Counted from the first letter of the stretch, positions 24,469 through 33,886 are shown. The stretch: 64,000 nucleotides of DNA from Paenibacillus sp. HW567 (GCF_000374185.1 NZ_KB910518.1:6397285-6461284), one strand, 5' to 3'. The notes: generated from the letters alone by a model not told the origin. Made by a program: numbers and translations.

Positions 24469-24564
24469 ATTCCCTTTGTCTAGCAGAAATTTTTTAATAG
24501 ACCAAGAGATCGCTTCAGATTACCATACAGATTGAAGAATATGTACGGAAAGGAGGCTACTACA

Positions 24565-24813
24565 ATGAAAGAAGGCATACACCCTAAGTTCAATCAGGTG
24601 ATTTTTCTGGATGCCAGCGTAGGGTTTAAATTCCTGAGCTCGTCCACGAGATCGTCCAATGAAACGATGGAATGGGAAGACGGCAACACGTACCCTGTGA
24701 TCCGTGTGGACTCCAGTTCCGCATCCCACCCGTTCTACACCGGTAAACAAAGAGATACCGAAACCGGCGGCCGTGTGGACAAGTTCAAACAACGGCTGGC
24801 TCAGAAGAAATAA
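24565..24813 (+). CDS. rpmE2: 50S ribosomal protein L31 type B
   Basis: 82 residues from ATG 24565 after AAAGGAGG; the in-frame extension to 24532 lacks support. Typical L31 type B sequence (MKEGIHPKFNQVIFLDAS, then SHPFYTGKQ, then GRVDKFKQR). No CxxC pairs are present, so it does not bind zinc. In B. subtilis such a paralogue replaces the zinc-containing L31 when zinc is scarce and frees zinc from ribosomes. A palindrome at the promoter suggests repression. Confidence 0.95.
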   Translation: MKEGIHPKFNQVIFLDASVGFKFLSSSTRSSNETMEWEDGNTYPVIRVDSSSASHPFYTGKQRDTETGGRVDKFKQRLAQKK

Positions 24814-24829
24814 CGGTTTGAACCGTACA

Positions 24830-24881
24830 GAGGATTACTCCAAGGCCATACAGATGGCGGATGGGGGGTCCTCTTTTTTTT
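24830..24881 (+). terminator. Terminator of rpmE2
   Basis: GAGGA/TCCTC outer stem with an inner GCCAT-ACAG-ATGGC hairpin and eight T residues. Confidence 0.75.
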
Positions 24882-24994
24882 GCCCAAACGCCACTTCTGA
24901 GGACAATAGCATTTTTTTGGGAGAAAGATTCATTTGTATAGAGGAGTGAGATATAATAAGGCAAAGCTATCATGAAAAATAGGAGAAATATGAC

Positions 24995-26581
24995 ATGCCG
25001 TGGATGCAGGGTTACCCGTATTATCTACTAATGGGCAGTGTTCTAAGTCTCTACATGGGCGTCAGTTCGTTCAAGCATCGCACAACACCAGGAAGACGCT
25101 ATTTATGGATTCTAATGCTGCTGGTCAGCTTCATATTCGCGGCTACGGCCGGAGAAATTTTATCGGTTTCGTTCGAGGGCAAGCTTTGGTGGAAAAATCT
25201 GCAGCAGGCTCCGCTCTTTTTGAGTACAATTTTTACTTATGCGGTGATCAGAGAGTATGTGTCCCGTTCTTCAGAAGGGCTAGCCAGGAGGCTTGCTCTC
25301 TTTTGCATTCCGGTGGCGCTTGATGTTCTGCTGATCTTTACCGATTCGTATCATCACCTGATGCGGAGTGAGATAGGGGTCGCTACAGTGGCGGGGGTCA
25401 GCGGGATTGTTGTTCAGCCGACGGTCCTCAGTATGATTCTTATTGCGTATGACCAGCTTTTTGGCGTGTACGCCGTCTATTTGCTGGCAATTTCTTTGCT
25501 CAACGCGCCCAAGTATTACTTCCGGCGGAACCTGCTGCTGCTGGCGGGGCTGCTGATTCCGGTGGTCTCCGTCTTTCTGCTTCCGCTCCTGAAAATTACG
25601 ATTACAGGTTTCACAGCATTTACATATCTGCCGCCGATTGTTGCCGGATACCTATCTTTGTTCCGTGATCCGCGGCTTGCGCTCTACCCGCTGGCTAAGA
25701 ATAAAATTTTTGAAAATATGAAAGACGGCATCGTGCTGACCGACCGCTATGACAACATCATTGATGTGAACGGGGCTGCAGAGTCCATGTTATATGTGCT
25801 GCTTGGGGAGGAGCCTGAGCACAAGTCCGGTACGTGGATGGGCAGGAGCATCCATCTGCTGCTGAACCGCTGCGAGGACATTGCCGGGCACTACGCCCGC
25901 AGAGTGGAAGGAAAGTTCGAGATTGATGCGCCCGGCCGGGAAGATGCTTGGTACGGCGTTTCGCTGATTACAATTGAAGGGATTAGTGCGAATGCTGCCG
26001 GCATGCTGATTGTGCTCAGTGACCTCAGCGAGAAGAAGCGGTATGAACGCGAGCTGCTGCAGCAGGCTACCGTCGATGATCTGACCGGGCTGTATAACCG
26101 CAGGCATTTCATGCGTTTGGTGCAGCAATATACTGTGCAGGATGGTGCGGGCATCGCGCTGCTCTTGTTCGACATAGATGATTTCAAATTGATTAACGAT
26201 ACATACGGACATCTGGCCGGTGACCAGGCGCTGGTTGACTTCTCTGAGAAAATACTTAAGGTCTACCAGAATAACGGGATCGCCGGCAGGGTCGGGGGTG
26301 AAGAGTTTGCCGTGTGCTTTTTCACGGGCAGTGAGAGCGCGGCGCTGAAGGAGGCGGAAGCCTTCCGTGCTACGATGGGCGGACATGTGGTCCGTCTCGA
26401 CAACGGGCACAGCATTCAGCTTACCGTCAGCATTGGCATTGCCTTCACGGAGCGCAGCGATGTAACCTTCGAGGAGCTGTACCGCCAGGCGGACGATGCA
26501 TTATATCTGTCCAAGGCCACCGGCAAGAATAGAGTGACGTTGGGCCGTGAGCCTGTCATGCGCGAAGCGCTGGAAGGGTAG
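24995..26581 (+). CDS. Diguanylate cyclase with 7TM sensor and PAS domain
   Basis: 528 residues. Seven membrane helices occupy about 1-225, resembling the 7TM N-terminal module found in some histidine kinases. A PAS-like domain lies at about 235-345 (MKDGIVLTDRYDNIIDVNG). The GGDEF domain runs from about 358 (VDDLTGLYNRRHFM) to the end, with an intact GGEEF active site near 433-437 and the metal residues in FDIDDFKLIND. No RxxD inhibitory site is obvious before the motif. It makes c-di-GMP at the membrane and may feed the polysaccharide operon 3 kb upstream. AGGAG precedes the ATG. Confidence 0.92.
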   Translation: MPWMQGYPYYLLMGSVLSLYMGVSSFKHRTTPGRRYLWILMLLVSFIFAATAGEILSVSFEGKLWWKNLQQAPLFLSTIFTYAVIREYVSRSSEGLARRLALFCIPVALDVLLIFTDSYHHLMRSEIGVATVAGVSGIVVQPTVLSMILIAYDQLFGVYAVYLLAISLLNAPKYYFRRNLLLLAGLLIPVVSVFLLPLLKITITGFTAFTYLPPIVAGYLSLFRDPRLALYPLAKNKIFENMKDGIVLTDRYDNIIDVNGAAESMLYVLLGEEPEHKSGTWMGRSIHLLLNRCEDIAGHYARRVEGKFEIDAPGREDAWYGVSLITIEGISANAAGMLIVLSDLSEKKRYERELLQQATVDDLTGLYNRRHFMRLVQQYTVQDGAGIALLLFDIDDFKLINDTYGHLAGDQALVDFSEKILKVYQNNGIAGRVGGEEFAVCFFTGSESAALKEAEAFRATMGGHVVRLDNGHSIQLTVSIGIAFTERSDVTFEELYRQADDALYLSKATGKNRVTLGREPVMREALEG

Positions 26582-26638
26582 GCTGGACTACTTTTAATAT
26601 CAACAGCTTCAGCGGAAGCAATTACGGGAGGGTACCAA

Positions 26639-27352
26639 ATGTATCAGACGTATATCTTTGATCTGTACGGCACGCTGATCGACATTGAGACCGATGAGGA
26701 GCGGCCCGAGGTCTGGGAGCGTTTAGCACTTCATTTCGGTTATCAGGGTTTAAGCATCACAGGGGATGAGCTGCAGAGGCGTTTTCTTCTGGAACGGGAC
26801 CGTCAGCTTGCTGCCGCCGCGCAGCACTGCGAGTTCCCCGATTTTGTGATGGAGGAGGTCTTCGGGTCTATAGCCCTTGAGCTGGGAGGCAATCCCGGAC
26901 AAGCCTGGCTGCATGAGACGGTAAGATGGCTGCGGACCTTGTCCATGATCCGGATTTCCCTGTATGACGGAGCTGCAGAGATTCTGAAGCGCTTGAGATC
27001 CAGCGGCAAAAAGGTATTTCTGCTCTCCAACGGACAGAAAACCTTCATCGAGGCAGAGCTGACCATGCTGGGCATTCTCCACTTGTTCGATGGCGTGGCG
27101 ATCTCGTCGGAGGCCGGGATAAGCAAGCCCGATCCGTTGTTCTACCGCTATTTGACACAGACCTATGGCGCGGATTTAAGCTCGGCAATCATGATTGGCA
27201 ACGACCAGCGTACCGATATTGCCGGCGCGACGGCGGTGGGGATCGACTCCTGCTTCATTCGTACCGCCTCTTCCCCGGAGAACATTCCGGTGCAGAGCAC
27301 GGTGCAGATCTGGGATGGGGACTTACGCAAAATACCCGGCTGGAATCTGTAA
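26639..27352 (+). CDS. HAD-superfamily hydrolase (subfamily IA)
   Basis: 237 residues, cytosolic. Motif I is FDLYGTL at residues 7-13, where the second acid of DxD is replaced by Tyr, as in many HAD-IA proteins. Motif II is FLLSNGQ near 120. Motif III is the lysine in ISKPDPLFY near 160. Motif IV is MIGNDQRTDIAGA near 183. The helical cap lies between about 20 and 95. Members dephosphorylate small sugar- or nucleotide-phosphates. GGAGGG precedes the ATG. The substrate is unknown. Confidence 0.9.
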   Translation: MYQTYIFDLYGTLIDIETDEERPEVWERLALHFGYQGLSITGDELQRRFLLERDRQLAAAAQHCEFPDFVMEEVFGSIALELGGNPGQAWLHETVRWLRTLSMIRISLYDGAAEILKRLRSSGKKVFLLSNGQKTFIEAELTMLGILHLFDGVAISSEAGISKPDPLFYRYLTQTYGADLSSAIMIGNDQRTDIAGATAVGIDSCFIRTASSPENIPVQSTVQIWDGDLRKIPGWNL

Positions 27353-27466
27353 GTTTGCTTGTCCCTCCCCCTGGAAGCATTCTGCTGATCCGATATTTGC
27401 CCCGCTTGGCTGAGCCGCCGTATAATATGTCCATGATCTTAACACACCGGAGAGAAGGACAATTGA

Positions 27467-28573
27467 ATGACCTTACTAATTATTATAGCGGCCTCCATCG
27501 GGGTTCTGATTGCATTGGCGTACAGCGTAATGACGTTCTATCCTTCATTTGGGCGGAGAGCCTCCAAGAAGGAGAAGCAGGTCCTCAGCCGTTCGCTGAA
27601 TTATAAGGATGGCAAATTCGCCTATCCGGTTACAACCGTGTTGGCGGATAACCATGCGGGAAGCAGCCTCTCGATCCTTAGAGATTTCATCAAAGGCAAT
27701 CCGCGCTCAAGGCCGGAGCACCCGCTCGTGCCCCAGCCGCTGCTGCCGGGCTCCATTCAGCAGACCCGGGACACCCGGGTAACGTGGTTCGGCCATTCCG
27801 CTCTTCTGCTGGAGATAGATGGAACGACGTTGTTCCTCGATCCTATGCTGGGAAGCTCGCCTTCTCCATTTCCGTTTATCGGGGGACGGCGTTACAGCAA
27901 GCAGTTGCCGGTTGAGATATCCGCACTCCCCCGCATTGATGCTGTTGTGCTCTCCCATGATCATTATGACCACCTCGACTATGGCTCCATCAGACAATTG
28001 AAGGATAAGGTAGGTATGTTCATTGTGCCGCTTGGGGTCGGGGCTCACCTGGAGCGGTGGGGGATAAGCCGCGAGAAGATCCGGGAGCAGGACTGGTGGG
28101 AGGAGATCCGCTATGCCGGTCTGACCTTCACCAGTGCTCCCGCCCGGCATTTCTCCGGCCGCAGCCTGCTGGACCGGAATTCTACACTGTGGTGCTCTTG
28201 GATCATCCAGGGAGAGAAGACGAGGATATTTTTCAGCGGCGACAGCGGCTACGGCCCCCACTTTGCCGAGATTGGCGAGAAATACGGGCCTTTTGATCTG
28301 ACGCTGATGGAATGCGGCCAGTATGATCCGCGCTGGGCCGACATTCATATGGTGCCTGAAGAGACGGTGCAGGCGCATCTCGATGTACGGGGGAAGCTGA
28401 TGATTCCGATCCACTGGGGAGCGTTCACCCTGTCAATGCATGATTGGACCGATCCGGTGGAGCGCGTCTTCAAGGCAGCGAAGGCCCGGGGCGTGCGGCT
28501 GGCTACACCGCGAATCGGTGAACCGGTCTATGCCGGTTCGGCCGAGGTGCCTTCGCTCTCATGGTGGAAATGA
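27467..28573 (+). CDS. MBL-fold metallohydrolase (NAPE-PLD/UlaG-like)
   Basis: 368 residues with an N-terminal membrane anchor (about 1-22). The metal-binding motif SHDHYDHLDY is near 163-172 (HxHxDH). Further ligands appear in APARHFSGR (about 225), FFSGDSGYGP (about 258) and IPIHWGAFTLS (about 310). This layout matches the large MBL branch containing NAPE-phospholipase D-like and UlaG-like proteins. It may act on phospholipid or sugar-lactone substrates at the membrane. The ATG is near GGAGAGAAGGA. Confidence 0.88.
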   Translation: MTLLIIIAASIGVLIALAYSVMTFYPSFGRRASKKEKQVLSRSLNYKDGKFAYPVTTVLADNHAGSSLSILRDFIKGNPRSRPEHPLVPQPLLPGSIQQTRDTRVTWFGHSALLLEIDGTTLFLDPMLGSSPSPFPFIGGRRYSKQLPVEISALPRIDAVVLSHDHYDHLDYGSIRQLKDKVGMFIVPLGVGAHLERWGISREKIREQDWWEEIRYAGLTFTSAPARHFSGRSLLDRNSTLWCSWIIQGEKTRIFFSGDSGYGPHFAEIGEKYGPFDLTLMECGQYDPRWADIHMVPEETVQAHLDVRGKLMIPIHWGAFTLSMHDWTDPVERVFKAAKARGVRLATPRIGEPVYAGSAEVPSLSWWK

Positions 28574-28635
28574 GGGGCGCGGCAAAGCAGGGAGTTATGT
28601 TACAATGAAGGGCATACATGCCGAGGAGCTGACTA

Positions 28636-28920
28636 ATGAATATGAGCGATCAAGTAAATGAGCAGGAGCTTGTGAAGGTTCTGTCCGCCAAGACAAAGGT
28701 GGACCCGAAGCTGATTGGGCTGGTGCTGAAGCATGAGCAGACCTTCATTAATAACGCCAAGGCCAATGCCAAAGGCGAGGTTGATATCGACAGCGATGAT
28801 CTGGTGGACTATGTTGTGGCTCAGCGCGATATAAAGCTGGATGAGCTGACTGTGGAGACCATTCTCGATGCGGAAATGGATTATTTAATGGATAAAGGGT
28901 TAGCCGGATATATCGACTGA
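28636..28920 (+). CDS. Conserved-looking hypothetical protein, helical
   Basis: Not recognised. 94 residues, acidic, mainly helical, without signal peptide or membrane span. Sequence features are ELVKVLSAKTKVDPKLIGLVLKHE in the first half and TVETILDAEMDYLMDKGLAGYID at the end. GAGGAG lies seven bases before the ATG, and a TTACAAT box near 28598 may be its -10. A terminator follows directly. The good translation signals support a real gene. The function is unknown. Confidence 0.75.
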   Translation: MNMSDQVNEQELVKVLSAKTKVDPKLIGLVLKHEQTFINNAKANAKGEVDIDSDDLVDYVVAQRDIKLDELTVETILDAEMDYLMDKGLAGYID

Positions 28921-28928
28921 CCCTTGCT

Positions 28929-28988
28929 GCTGCCCGGTTTGCGACCTTTGCGGAGGATTACATGCCGGGCAGGGTATTTTTATTTTTC
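28929..28988 (+). terminator. Terminator after the 94-residue gene
   Basis: CTGCCCGG / CCGGGCAG stem with a TATTTTTATTTTT tract. Confidence 0.8.
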
Positions 28989-28997
28989 GGGCTTGCT

Positions 28998-29026
28998 TTG
29001 CTTTCGGGGAATTAGTGTGCTACAAT
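28998..29026 (+). promoter_or_regulatory. Promoter of the cold-shock gene
   Basis: TTGCTT, 17-bp spacer, TACAAT. It implies a leader of about 145 bases, similar to the long temperature-responsive leaders of other csp mRNAs. Confidence 0.65.
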
Positions 29027-29179
29027 GAATTCAAACATGAAGTTAAACCTTAATTCACATATTGGAAAGGGTTATCATTTGTGCTTATGAATCCTTTTCT
29101 AATGTGTGAATTTTTATTTGTTCGTACAATACGTAGGAATAAAAGGACATGTGTTAAATAAAATTTTGGAGGTAATATC

Positions 29180-29380
29180 ATGCAAACAGGTACAGTTAAA
29201 TGGTTCAACGCAGACAAAGGTTTCGGTTTTATCGAGGTTGAAGGCGGAAGCGACGTATTCGTACACTTCTCCGCAATCACTGGCGACGGCTTCAAATCTT
29301 TGGACGAGGGCCAACGCGTTGAGTTCAACGTAACTCAAGGCGCTCGTGGACCACAAGCCGAAAATGTTGTAAAGCTGTAA
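29180..29380 (+). CDS. Cold-shock protein, CspA/CspB family
   Basis: 66 residues, a single OB-fold cold-shock domain. Both RNA-binding motifs are present: RNP1 as KGFGFIEVE (about 13-21) and RNP2 as DVFVHFSAI (about 25-33). It binds single-stranded RNA and acts as an RNA chaperone. GGAGG precedes the ATG. The long leader and a strong terminator show a monocistronic gene of the usual csp type. Confidence 0.97.
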   Translation: MQTGTVKWFNADKGFGFIEVEGGSDVFVHFSAITGDGFKSLDEGQRVEFNVTQGARGPQAENVVKL

Positions 29381-29391
29381 TTTTGAAAATC

Positions 29392-29429
29392 AGGCTGCCC
29401 TTGACACAAGTTGAGGGCAGCCTTTTTTT
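29392..29429 (+). terminator. Terminator of the cold-shock gene
   Basis: Perfect 10-bp stem (AGGCTGCCCT / AGGGCAGCCT) followed by T residues. Confidence 0.92.
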
Positions 29430-29739
29430 GACTTCAAACAACAGTAATCCGCCGATCCTAAGAGCGGCCCCATTGAATTAAGAAGAGTACCAGTGAATAG
29501 TCTATATAGCAGTCGGTTCCTTTGCGGAGCGGGCTTTTTTTTCGTTTGTATGGTTGACAATGGACTGGTAAAAGACGATATTCTAATTCAATGTGATCAC
29601 ATCTTTTGGCTCATCTGACCCAAGCGGCTATGGCCCTTAACGGAGTTCTGCCCAGGGGACTGCTTAAGAATTTCTTACAGTATCCGGCGAAGGATAGCAA
29701 TACTTCTTGACAATGGCTGGGAATTTTGGAGAATAAAGA

Positions 29740-29753
29740 TGTAACCGTTTGCA
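29740..29753 (+). promoter_or_regulatory. Candidate CcpA cre site before the YesM/YesN-ABC locus
   Basis: TGTAACCGTTTGCA matches the cre consensus TGWAANCGNTNWCA at all but one position. A TTGACA lies at 29708, with no good -10. The rest of the 394-bp gap (29381-29774) holds only the csp terminator, a TTGACA/TATTCT pair with a 19-bp spacer near 29552, and a T run near 29535. Confidence 0.4.
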
Positions 29754-29774
29754 TTAGGGAAGAAGGAATTTCAA

Positions 29775-31547
29775 ATGTACGCGAGAGTCAAAGAACTGAA
29801 TACGCTGCGCAATCAAATATTCATCGGGTTCCTGCTGGTCATGCTGATTATTATTGCAGTGTCCGGGGCATTGGTGTACAACAGAGTCTCCTATTTGCTG
29901 AAAAATAATGCCGAGCGTCACATCCAGCAGACTGCGGTGCAGGCGAACGGGAGACTGGATGCGCTGATCGGCCAGATTGACAGTCTCATGGAGCAGGTGG
30001 CGAATCATCCGACCGTTCAGCATCTGCTGACGGAGGAGCTGAACGGCGAGTCCGTGTCCTTCAATCAGCGGCAGTCCTTGCTGCAGATTATTTCCAGCTA
30101 CCAGGCTTATATGCCGAGTGTAGGTTCGCTGGAGCTGTATACGGCGGATTACCGGCTGCTGTTCCCGATCAAAGACGGCAGTCTGAAGACTAGAATCAGC
30201 GACCCTTCTATCGCCGAAGCTAATCTGCAAAAGGGCAGGCTGGTCTGGATCGGCGTTGATCCCAGCGATGGTGAGAGCCTGCTGGCGATTCGTCAGGTCA
30301 GCCTGATGGACCGCTGGTTCTCGCGGGGCGGCTATTTGATGGCCCGCATCCAGCGGAGCTACTTCCAGCTCGATGATCCGCTGTCCGGCAGCGACGGGGG
30401 CGAGTCTGTACTGCTGGTGAATGACGAAGGCGAACTGCTGGGCAGCAGTGAAGAACCGCAGGCGGAGCTGCTGCCGCTGCTTGCCAGCAAGGAGCAGACA
30501 GTTGCCTTCCGGGGCAAGGAATATGTGCAGGTGAAGCTGCGCTCGGACAAGACAAGCTGGACGCTGCTGGTACTCACTCCGGTGAGCTATGTCACTGAAG
30601 GTCTCTCCGTTCTGAGGACGGTACTGCTGGTATCGGGCGGAATCGGAACGCTGCTGTTCCTGATTATGTCCTTCGTGCTGTCCACCATGATTACTAGGCC
30701 GATTATTCATCTGATCCGGGCGATGCGCAAGTCCAGGCTCGGGGTGCTCACCCCTAATACGGAGTCGGTATCGACAATGGAGCTGAGAGAACTGAATAAT
30801 ACGTATAACGGCATGATTGCGAGCATGAATGATCTGATCCGGGTGGTATATGAAAAAGAAGTGCTGCAGAGCCGCACGGAGCTTAAAGCGCTGCAGGCGC
30901 AGATTAACCCCCATTTCCTGTTCAATACCCTGGAGGCGTTCAACTGGTCGCTTGAGGAGAAAGGCGAAGAAGAGCTGGCCGGGCTGGTTGTGGTCATGTC
31001 GAGACTGTTCCGGTACATTATCGGAAACCCGAATACGGATGAGTGGGTTACGCTTGGAGAAGAAATGGAGCAGGTTAGGCGTTATCTGAAAATAATGGGG
31101 ATGCGGATAGGGGACCGCTTGTCCTGGCAAATTCAGCTCGAATCGCAGGAGGCTGCCGTTCCTGTTCCCAAGCTGCTTATTCAGCCCATTGTCGAGAATG
31201 CCATTCTTCATGGGGTGGAGAGCCGGGTGGGCAGCGGAACCGTAGGCGTAAGCGTCACTCCCTCTCTCCGGAAAGGCTGGACCCGGATAACGGTTCAGGA
31301 CAATGGGCCGGGGATGGATGCGGACACTCTGCGGCTGCTGTACAGTGCGCTTGCGGGCGGACCGTCCATCTCTGCCAAGGGAACGGGTGTAGGACTCGTA
31401 AATGTGCAGCGGCGGCTTAAGCTGTACTATGAAGCGGAGGGCACGAAGATGGAAGGGCTTAGCATTGAGAGCAAGCCTTCTGAGGGAACGCTAATTACAT
31501 TTGAAATCCCGAATAATGGAGGACCTACGTATGAGCCTGGGCAATAG
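29775..31547 (+). CDS. Sensor histidine kinase, YesM/LytS type
   Basis: 590 residues. Two membrane helices (about 17-37 and 285-308) enclose a sensor domain of about 245 residues outside the cell, followed by a HAMP region. The His_kinase motif is NPHFLFNTLEAFNW, with the phosphorylated His at about 380. ATP-binding boxes are VENAILHG (about 473), DNGPGMD (about 510) and GTGVGLVNVQRRL (about 537). YesM-type kinases usually sense a sugar or binding-protein complex and control nearby ABC importers. The 3' end overlaps the response regulator start by 17 bases. Confidence 0.93.
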   Translation: MYARVKELNTLRNQIFIGFLLVMLIIIAVSGALVYNRVSYLLKNNAERHIQQTAVQANGRLDALIGQIDSLMEQVANHPTVQHLLTEELNGESVSFNQRQSLLQIISSYQAYMPSVGSLELYTADYRLLFPIKDGSLKTRISDPSIAEANLQKGRLVWIGVDPSDGESLLAIRQVSLMDRWFSRGGYLMARIQRSYFQLDDPLSGSDGGESVLLVNDEGELLGSSEEPQAELLPLLASKEQTVAFRGKEYVQVKLRSDKTSWTLLVLTPVSYVTEGLSVLRTVLLVSGGIGTLLFLIMSFVLSTMITRPIIHLIRAMRKSRLGVLTPNTESVSTMELRELNNTYNGMIASMNDLIRVVYEKEVLQSRTELKALQAQINPHFLFNTLEAFNWSLEEKGEEELAGLVVVMSRLFRYIIGNPNTDEWVTLGEEMEQVRRYLKIMGMRIGDRLSWQIQLESQEAAVPVPKLLIQPIVENAILHGVESRVGSGTVGVSVTPSLRKGWTRITVQDNGPGMDADTLRLLYSALAGGPSISAKGTGVGLVNVQRRLKLYYEAEGTKMEGLSIESKPSEGTLITFEIPNNGGPTYEPGQ

Positions 31548-32331
31548 AACCATTCTGGTTGTGGATGATGAACCGAGAACGCGGCAGGGAATCCGGCAGA
31601 CGCTGGAGGTATGGGCGGCTGGCCGCTATGTTATAGAGACGGCTGACAATGGAATTGAAGCGCGCGAGCGGCTGCAGCATGGACGGGTGCATCTGCTGAT
31701 TACCGATGTCCGTATGCCTGAGGTCAGTGGACTGGACTTGATCCGCTCTCTGGCAGGCCAGGTCCGTCGTCCGGTGATTATTGTCATTTCCGGCTATGCC
31801 GAATTTGAATATGTGCAGCAGGCATTGAGGCTTGGCGCATTCAATTATCTGCTTAAGCCGCTGGACAAAGGGGAACTGCTGGAGGTCGTAGAGACGGCTC
31901 TGAAGCAGGAAGAGGAGCAGCAGCGCCGCGCGAAGCTGGAGAAGCTGGCTGATCACAAGCTGATGGAAATTGATCCCGGTACGGAGGGCATGGGGGAGCC
32001 GGTAAAAGAAGCCTTGGCCTTTGTAGAGCAGCATCTGCACGAGCAGTTGACTATGGCTGAGGTAGCCGGAAGGATTCACCTGAATGCCAGCTACTTCAGC
32101 GTGCTGTTCAAGGAGCAGACCGGAGTGCCGTTCAGCGAATATTTGTCCCGGCTGAGAATTCAGCGGGCCAAGGAGCTGCTGCTGCAGACCCGACTGCCCA
32201 TTGGAGAGATCGGGGAGCGTGTAGGCTACCGCACGGATAAATATTTTATCAAGGTGTTCAAGTCCCTGGAAGATATGAGTCCGAGCCGGTACCGCCAGCA
32301 AATGAAGGATGAGCAGAGCGAAATCCAATAA
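31531..32331 (+). CDS. AraC-type response regulator, YesN family
   Basis: 266 residues from ATG 31531, seven bases after GGAGGA; the upstream in-frame start at 31501 is unlikely. The receiver domain is residues 1-125, with the acidic pair in VVDDEP and the phosphorylated Asp at about 58 (ITDVRMPE). A short linker leads to the AraC DNA-binding domain at about 160-262, with two helix-turn-helix units (LTMAEVAGRIHLNASYFSVLF and LPIGEIGERVGYRTDKYFIKVF). It should activate the sugar ABC genes that follow in response to the YesM-type kinase. Confidence 0.93.
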   Translation: MSLGNRTILVVDDEPRTRQGIRQTLEVWAAGRYVIETADNGIEARERLQHGRVHLLITDVRMPEVSGLDLIRSLAGQVRRPVIIVISGYAEFEYVQQALRLGAFNYLLKPLDKGELLEVVETALKQEEEQQRRAKLEKLADHKLMEIDPGTEGMGEPVKEALAFVEQHLHEQLTMAEVAGRIHLNASYFSVLFKEQTGVPFSEYLSRLRIQRAKELLLQTRLPIGEIGERVGYRTDKYFIKVFKSLEDMSPSRYRQQMKDEQSEIQ

Positions 32332-32444
32332 AAGTGGAATTATAGCCAATGAGCGTGATCTTATAGTCCTCCCGCCGTGATGCTAGAATGTGTCTGAGAG
32401 CGGTTACATTCACCGCATAAATGAAAAATATGGAGGTTATAGGA

Positions 32445-33803
32445 ATGCCAAAGAACAAGATAACCCAAAGCCTGGTACTTTCGTCCATGCTGGCGCTCGT
32501 TCTGGCGGGCTGCGGCGGGGGGAATGGAAACAACAATGCCGCCGGGAACGGCACTGCGGCCCCGGCCGGTACAGCGGCATCCACGGACGCACCGGCACAG
32601 AAAGTTACAATCAAGATGATGCATCTATGGCCGGCGGGAAGCTCAGCCCAGCAGAATAAGCTGGTAAGCCAGATCATCGACGATTACCAGAAAGAGCATC
32701 CGAACGTCACCATCAAGCAGGAAGTGCTGGAGAATGAGCAGTACAAGAACAAGCTGAAGGTGCTGTCGGCCTCCAACGAGCTGCCGGACGTCGGTATTAC
32801 ATGGGCAGCGGGCTTCATGGAGCCTTATGTGAAGGGCGGATTGTTCGCGCCGCTGGATGACATTCTCGGCGGGGAGCAGCTCAAGGATAAATTCGTCGCC
32901 GGTACTACGGAAGCTTACGCAGTGGACGGCAAAACCTATGCCCTGCCGATCGAGCTGAATATCTCGCCTATTTACTATAACAAGGACATTTTCGCCAAAT
33001 ACAAGCTGCAGGTTCCAACGACGTATGATGAGTTCAAGCAAGTTGTGAAAACGCTCTCGGATAACGGCGTGGCTCCTATCGCCCTTGGCAACAAGGACCG
33101 CTGGACCGGGTCCCTGTGGTACATGTACCTGGCTGACCGGATCGCCGGCAGTGATACGTTGAAGAAAGCGACCAATGGTTCAGGCTCCTTCGATGATCCG
33201 GGGCTGATCAAGGCTGCCGCTGAAGTGCAGAATCTGGTGGACATGAATGCCTTCAACAAGGGCTTCAACGGCTTATCCAATGATGAAGGCAAATCGGAAT
33301 TCATGAATGAAAAAGCGGCCATGTACCTGATGGGAACCTGGGAGCTGCCGAACTTCACCACGAACCCGGATATCCCGCAGGCATTCAAGGACAAGGTTGG
33401 GTTCTTCAAGTTCCCTACCGTAGACGGCGGCAAAGGGAACATCAATAGCTGGGTAGGCGGTCCCGGTGTCGGCCTGTTCGTAGCCGAATCCTCTAAGGTA
33501 AAGGAAGAAGCCAAAGCATTTGTTGAATACTTCGTATCCAAATGGGGACAGGACTCCGTAACTACAGCGGGCGTTATTCCGGCTACCAAAGTGGATACTT
33601 CCAATTCCAAGCTGCCGCAGCTATACGTGGATCTGCTGAACGAGCTGAACAATGCCAGCAGCATCACCTTGTTTGCAGATGTCCAGATGAAGCCGAATGC
33701 CGCTCAGGTCCATCTGGATATGATTCAGGCGCTGTTCGGCAAAGCGGTGACGCCGGAGCAGTTCGCGGCCAAGCATAAAGAAGCGATAGAGAAAGGAAAC
33801 TGA
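32445..33803 (+). CDS. Sugar ABC transporter substrate-binding lipoprotein
   Basis: 452 residues from ATG 32445, nine bases after GGAGG. A signal peptide with lipobox LVLAGCGG (Cys about 22) is followed by an Asn/Ala/Thr-rich linker and a two-lobed family 1 binding protein. Recognisable parts are VTIKMMHLWPAGSS at the start, LPDVGITWAAGF and ALPIELNISPIYYNKDIF in the cleft region. It delivers a mono- or oligosaccharide to the two permeases downstream. The exact sugar cannot be read. A hairpin between this gene and the permeases probably raises its relative expression. Confidence 0.92.
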   Translation: MPKNKITQSLVLSSMLALVLAGCGGGNGNNNAAGNGTAAPAGTAASTDAPAQKVTIKMMHLWPAGSSAQQNKLVSQIIDDYQKEHPNVTIKQEVLENEQYKNKLKVLSASNELPDVGITWAAGFMEPYVKGGLFAPLDDILGGEQLKDKFVAGTTEAYAVDGKTYALPIELNISPIYYNKDIFAKYKLQVPTTYDEFKQVVKTLSDNGVAPIALGNKDRWTGSLWYMYLADRIAGSDTLKKATNGSGSFDDPGLIKAAAEVQNLVDMNAFNKGFNGLSNDEGKSEFMNEKAAMYLMGTWELPNFTTNPDIPQAFKDKVGFFKFPTVDGGKGNINSWVGGPGVGLFVAESSKVKEEAKAFVEYFVSKWGQDSVTTAGVIPATKVDTSNSKLPQLYVDLLNELNNASSITLFADVQMKPNAAQVHLDMIQALFGKAVTPEQFAAKHKEAIEKGN

Positions 33804-33817
33804 AGCTTCGGGTGATT

Positions 33818-33862
33818 GCGGAAACGGAAGTCTCCAGTGGGACTGGGGCTTCCCGTTCCCGC
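33818..33862 (+). terminator. Stable hairpin between binding-protein and permease genes
   Basis: GCGGAAACGGAAG pairs with CTTCCCGTTCCCGC with small mismatches. There is no T tract, so it is more likely an mRNA-stabilising or partial-attenuation structure than a full terminator. Confidence 0.5.
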
Positions 33863-33886
33863 ACTAAGGAAAGGAGGATGTACCGC

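Noticed and set aside
29754..31211. 485-codon minus-strand frame opposite the histidine kinase
   Set aside because: The + strand encodes a full YesM-type kinase with all motifs. The opposite frame has no domain and no ribosome-binding site.
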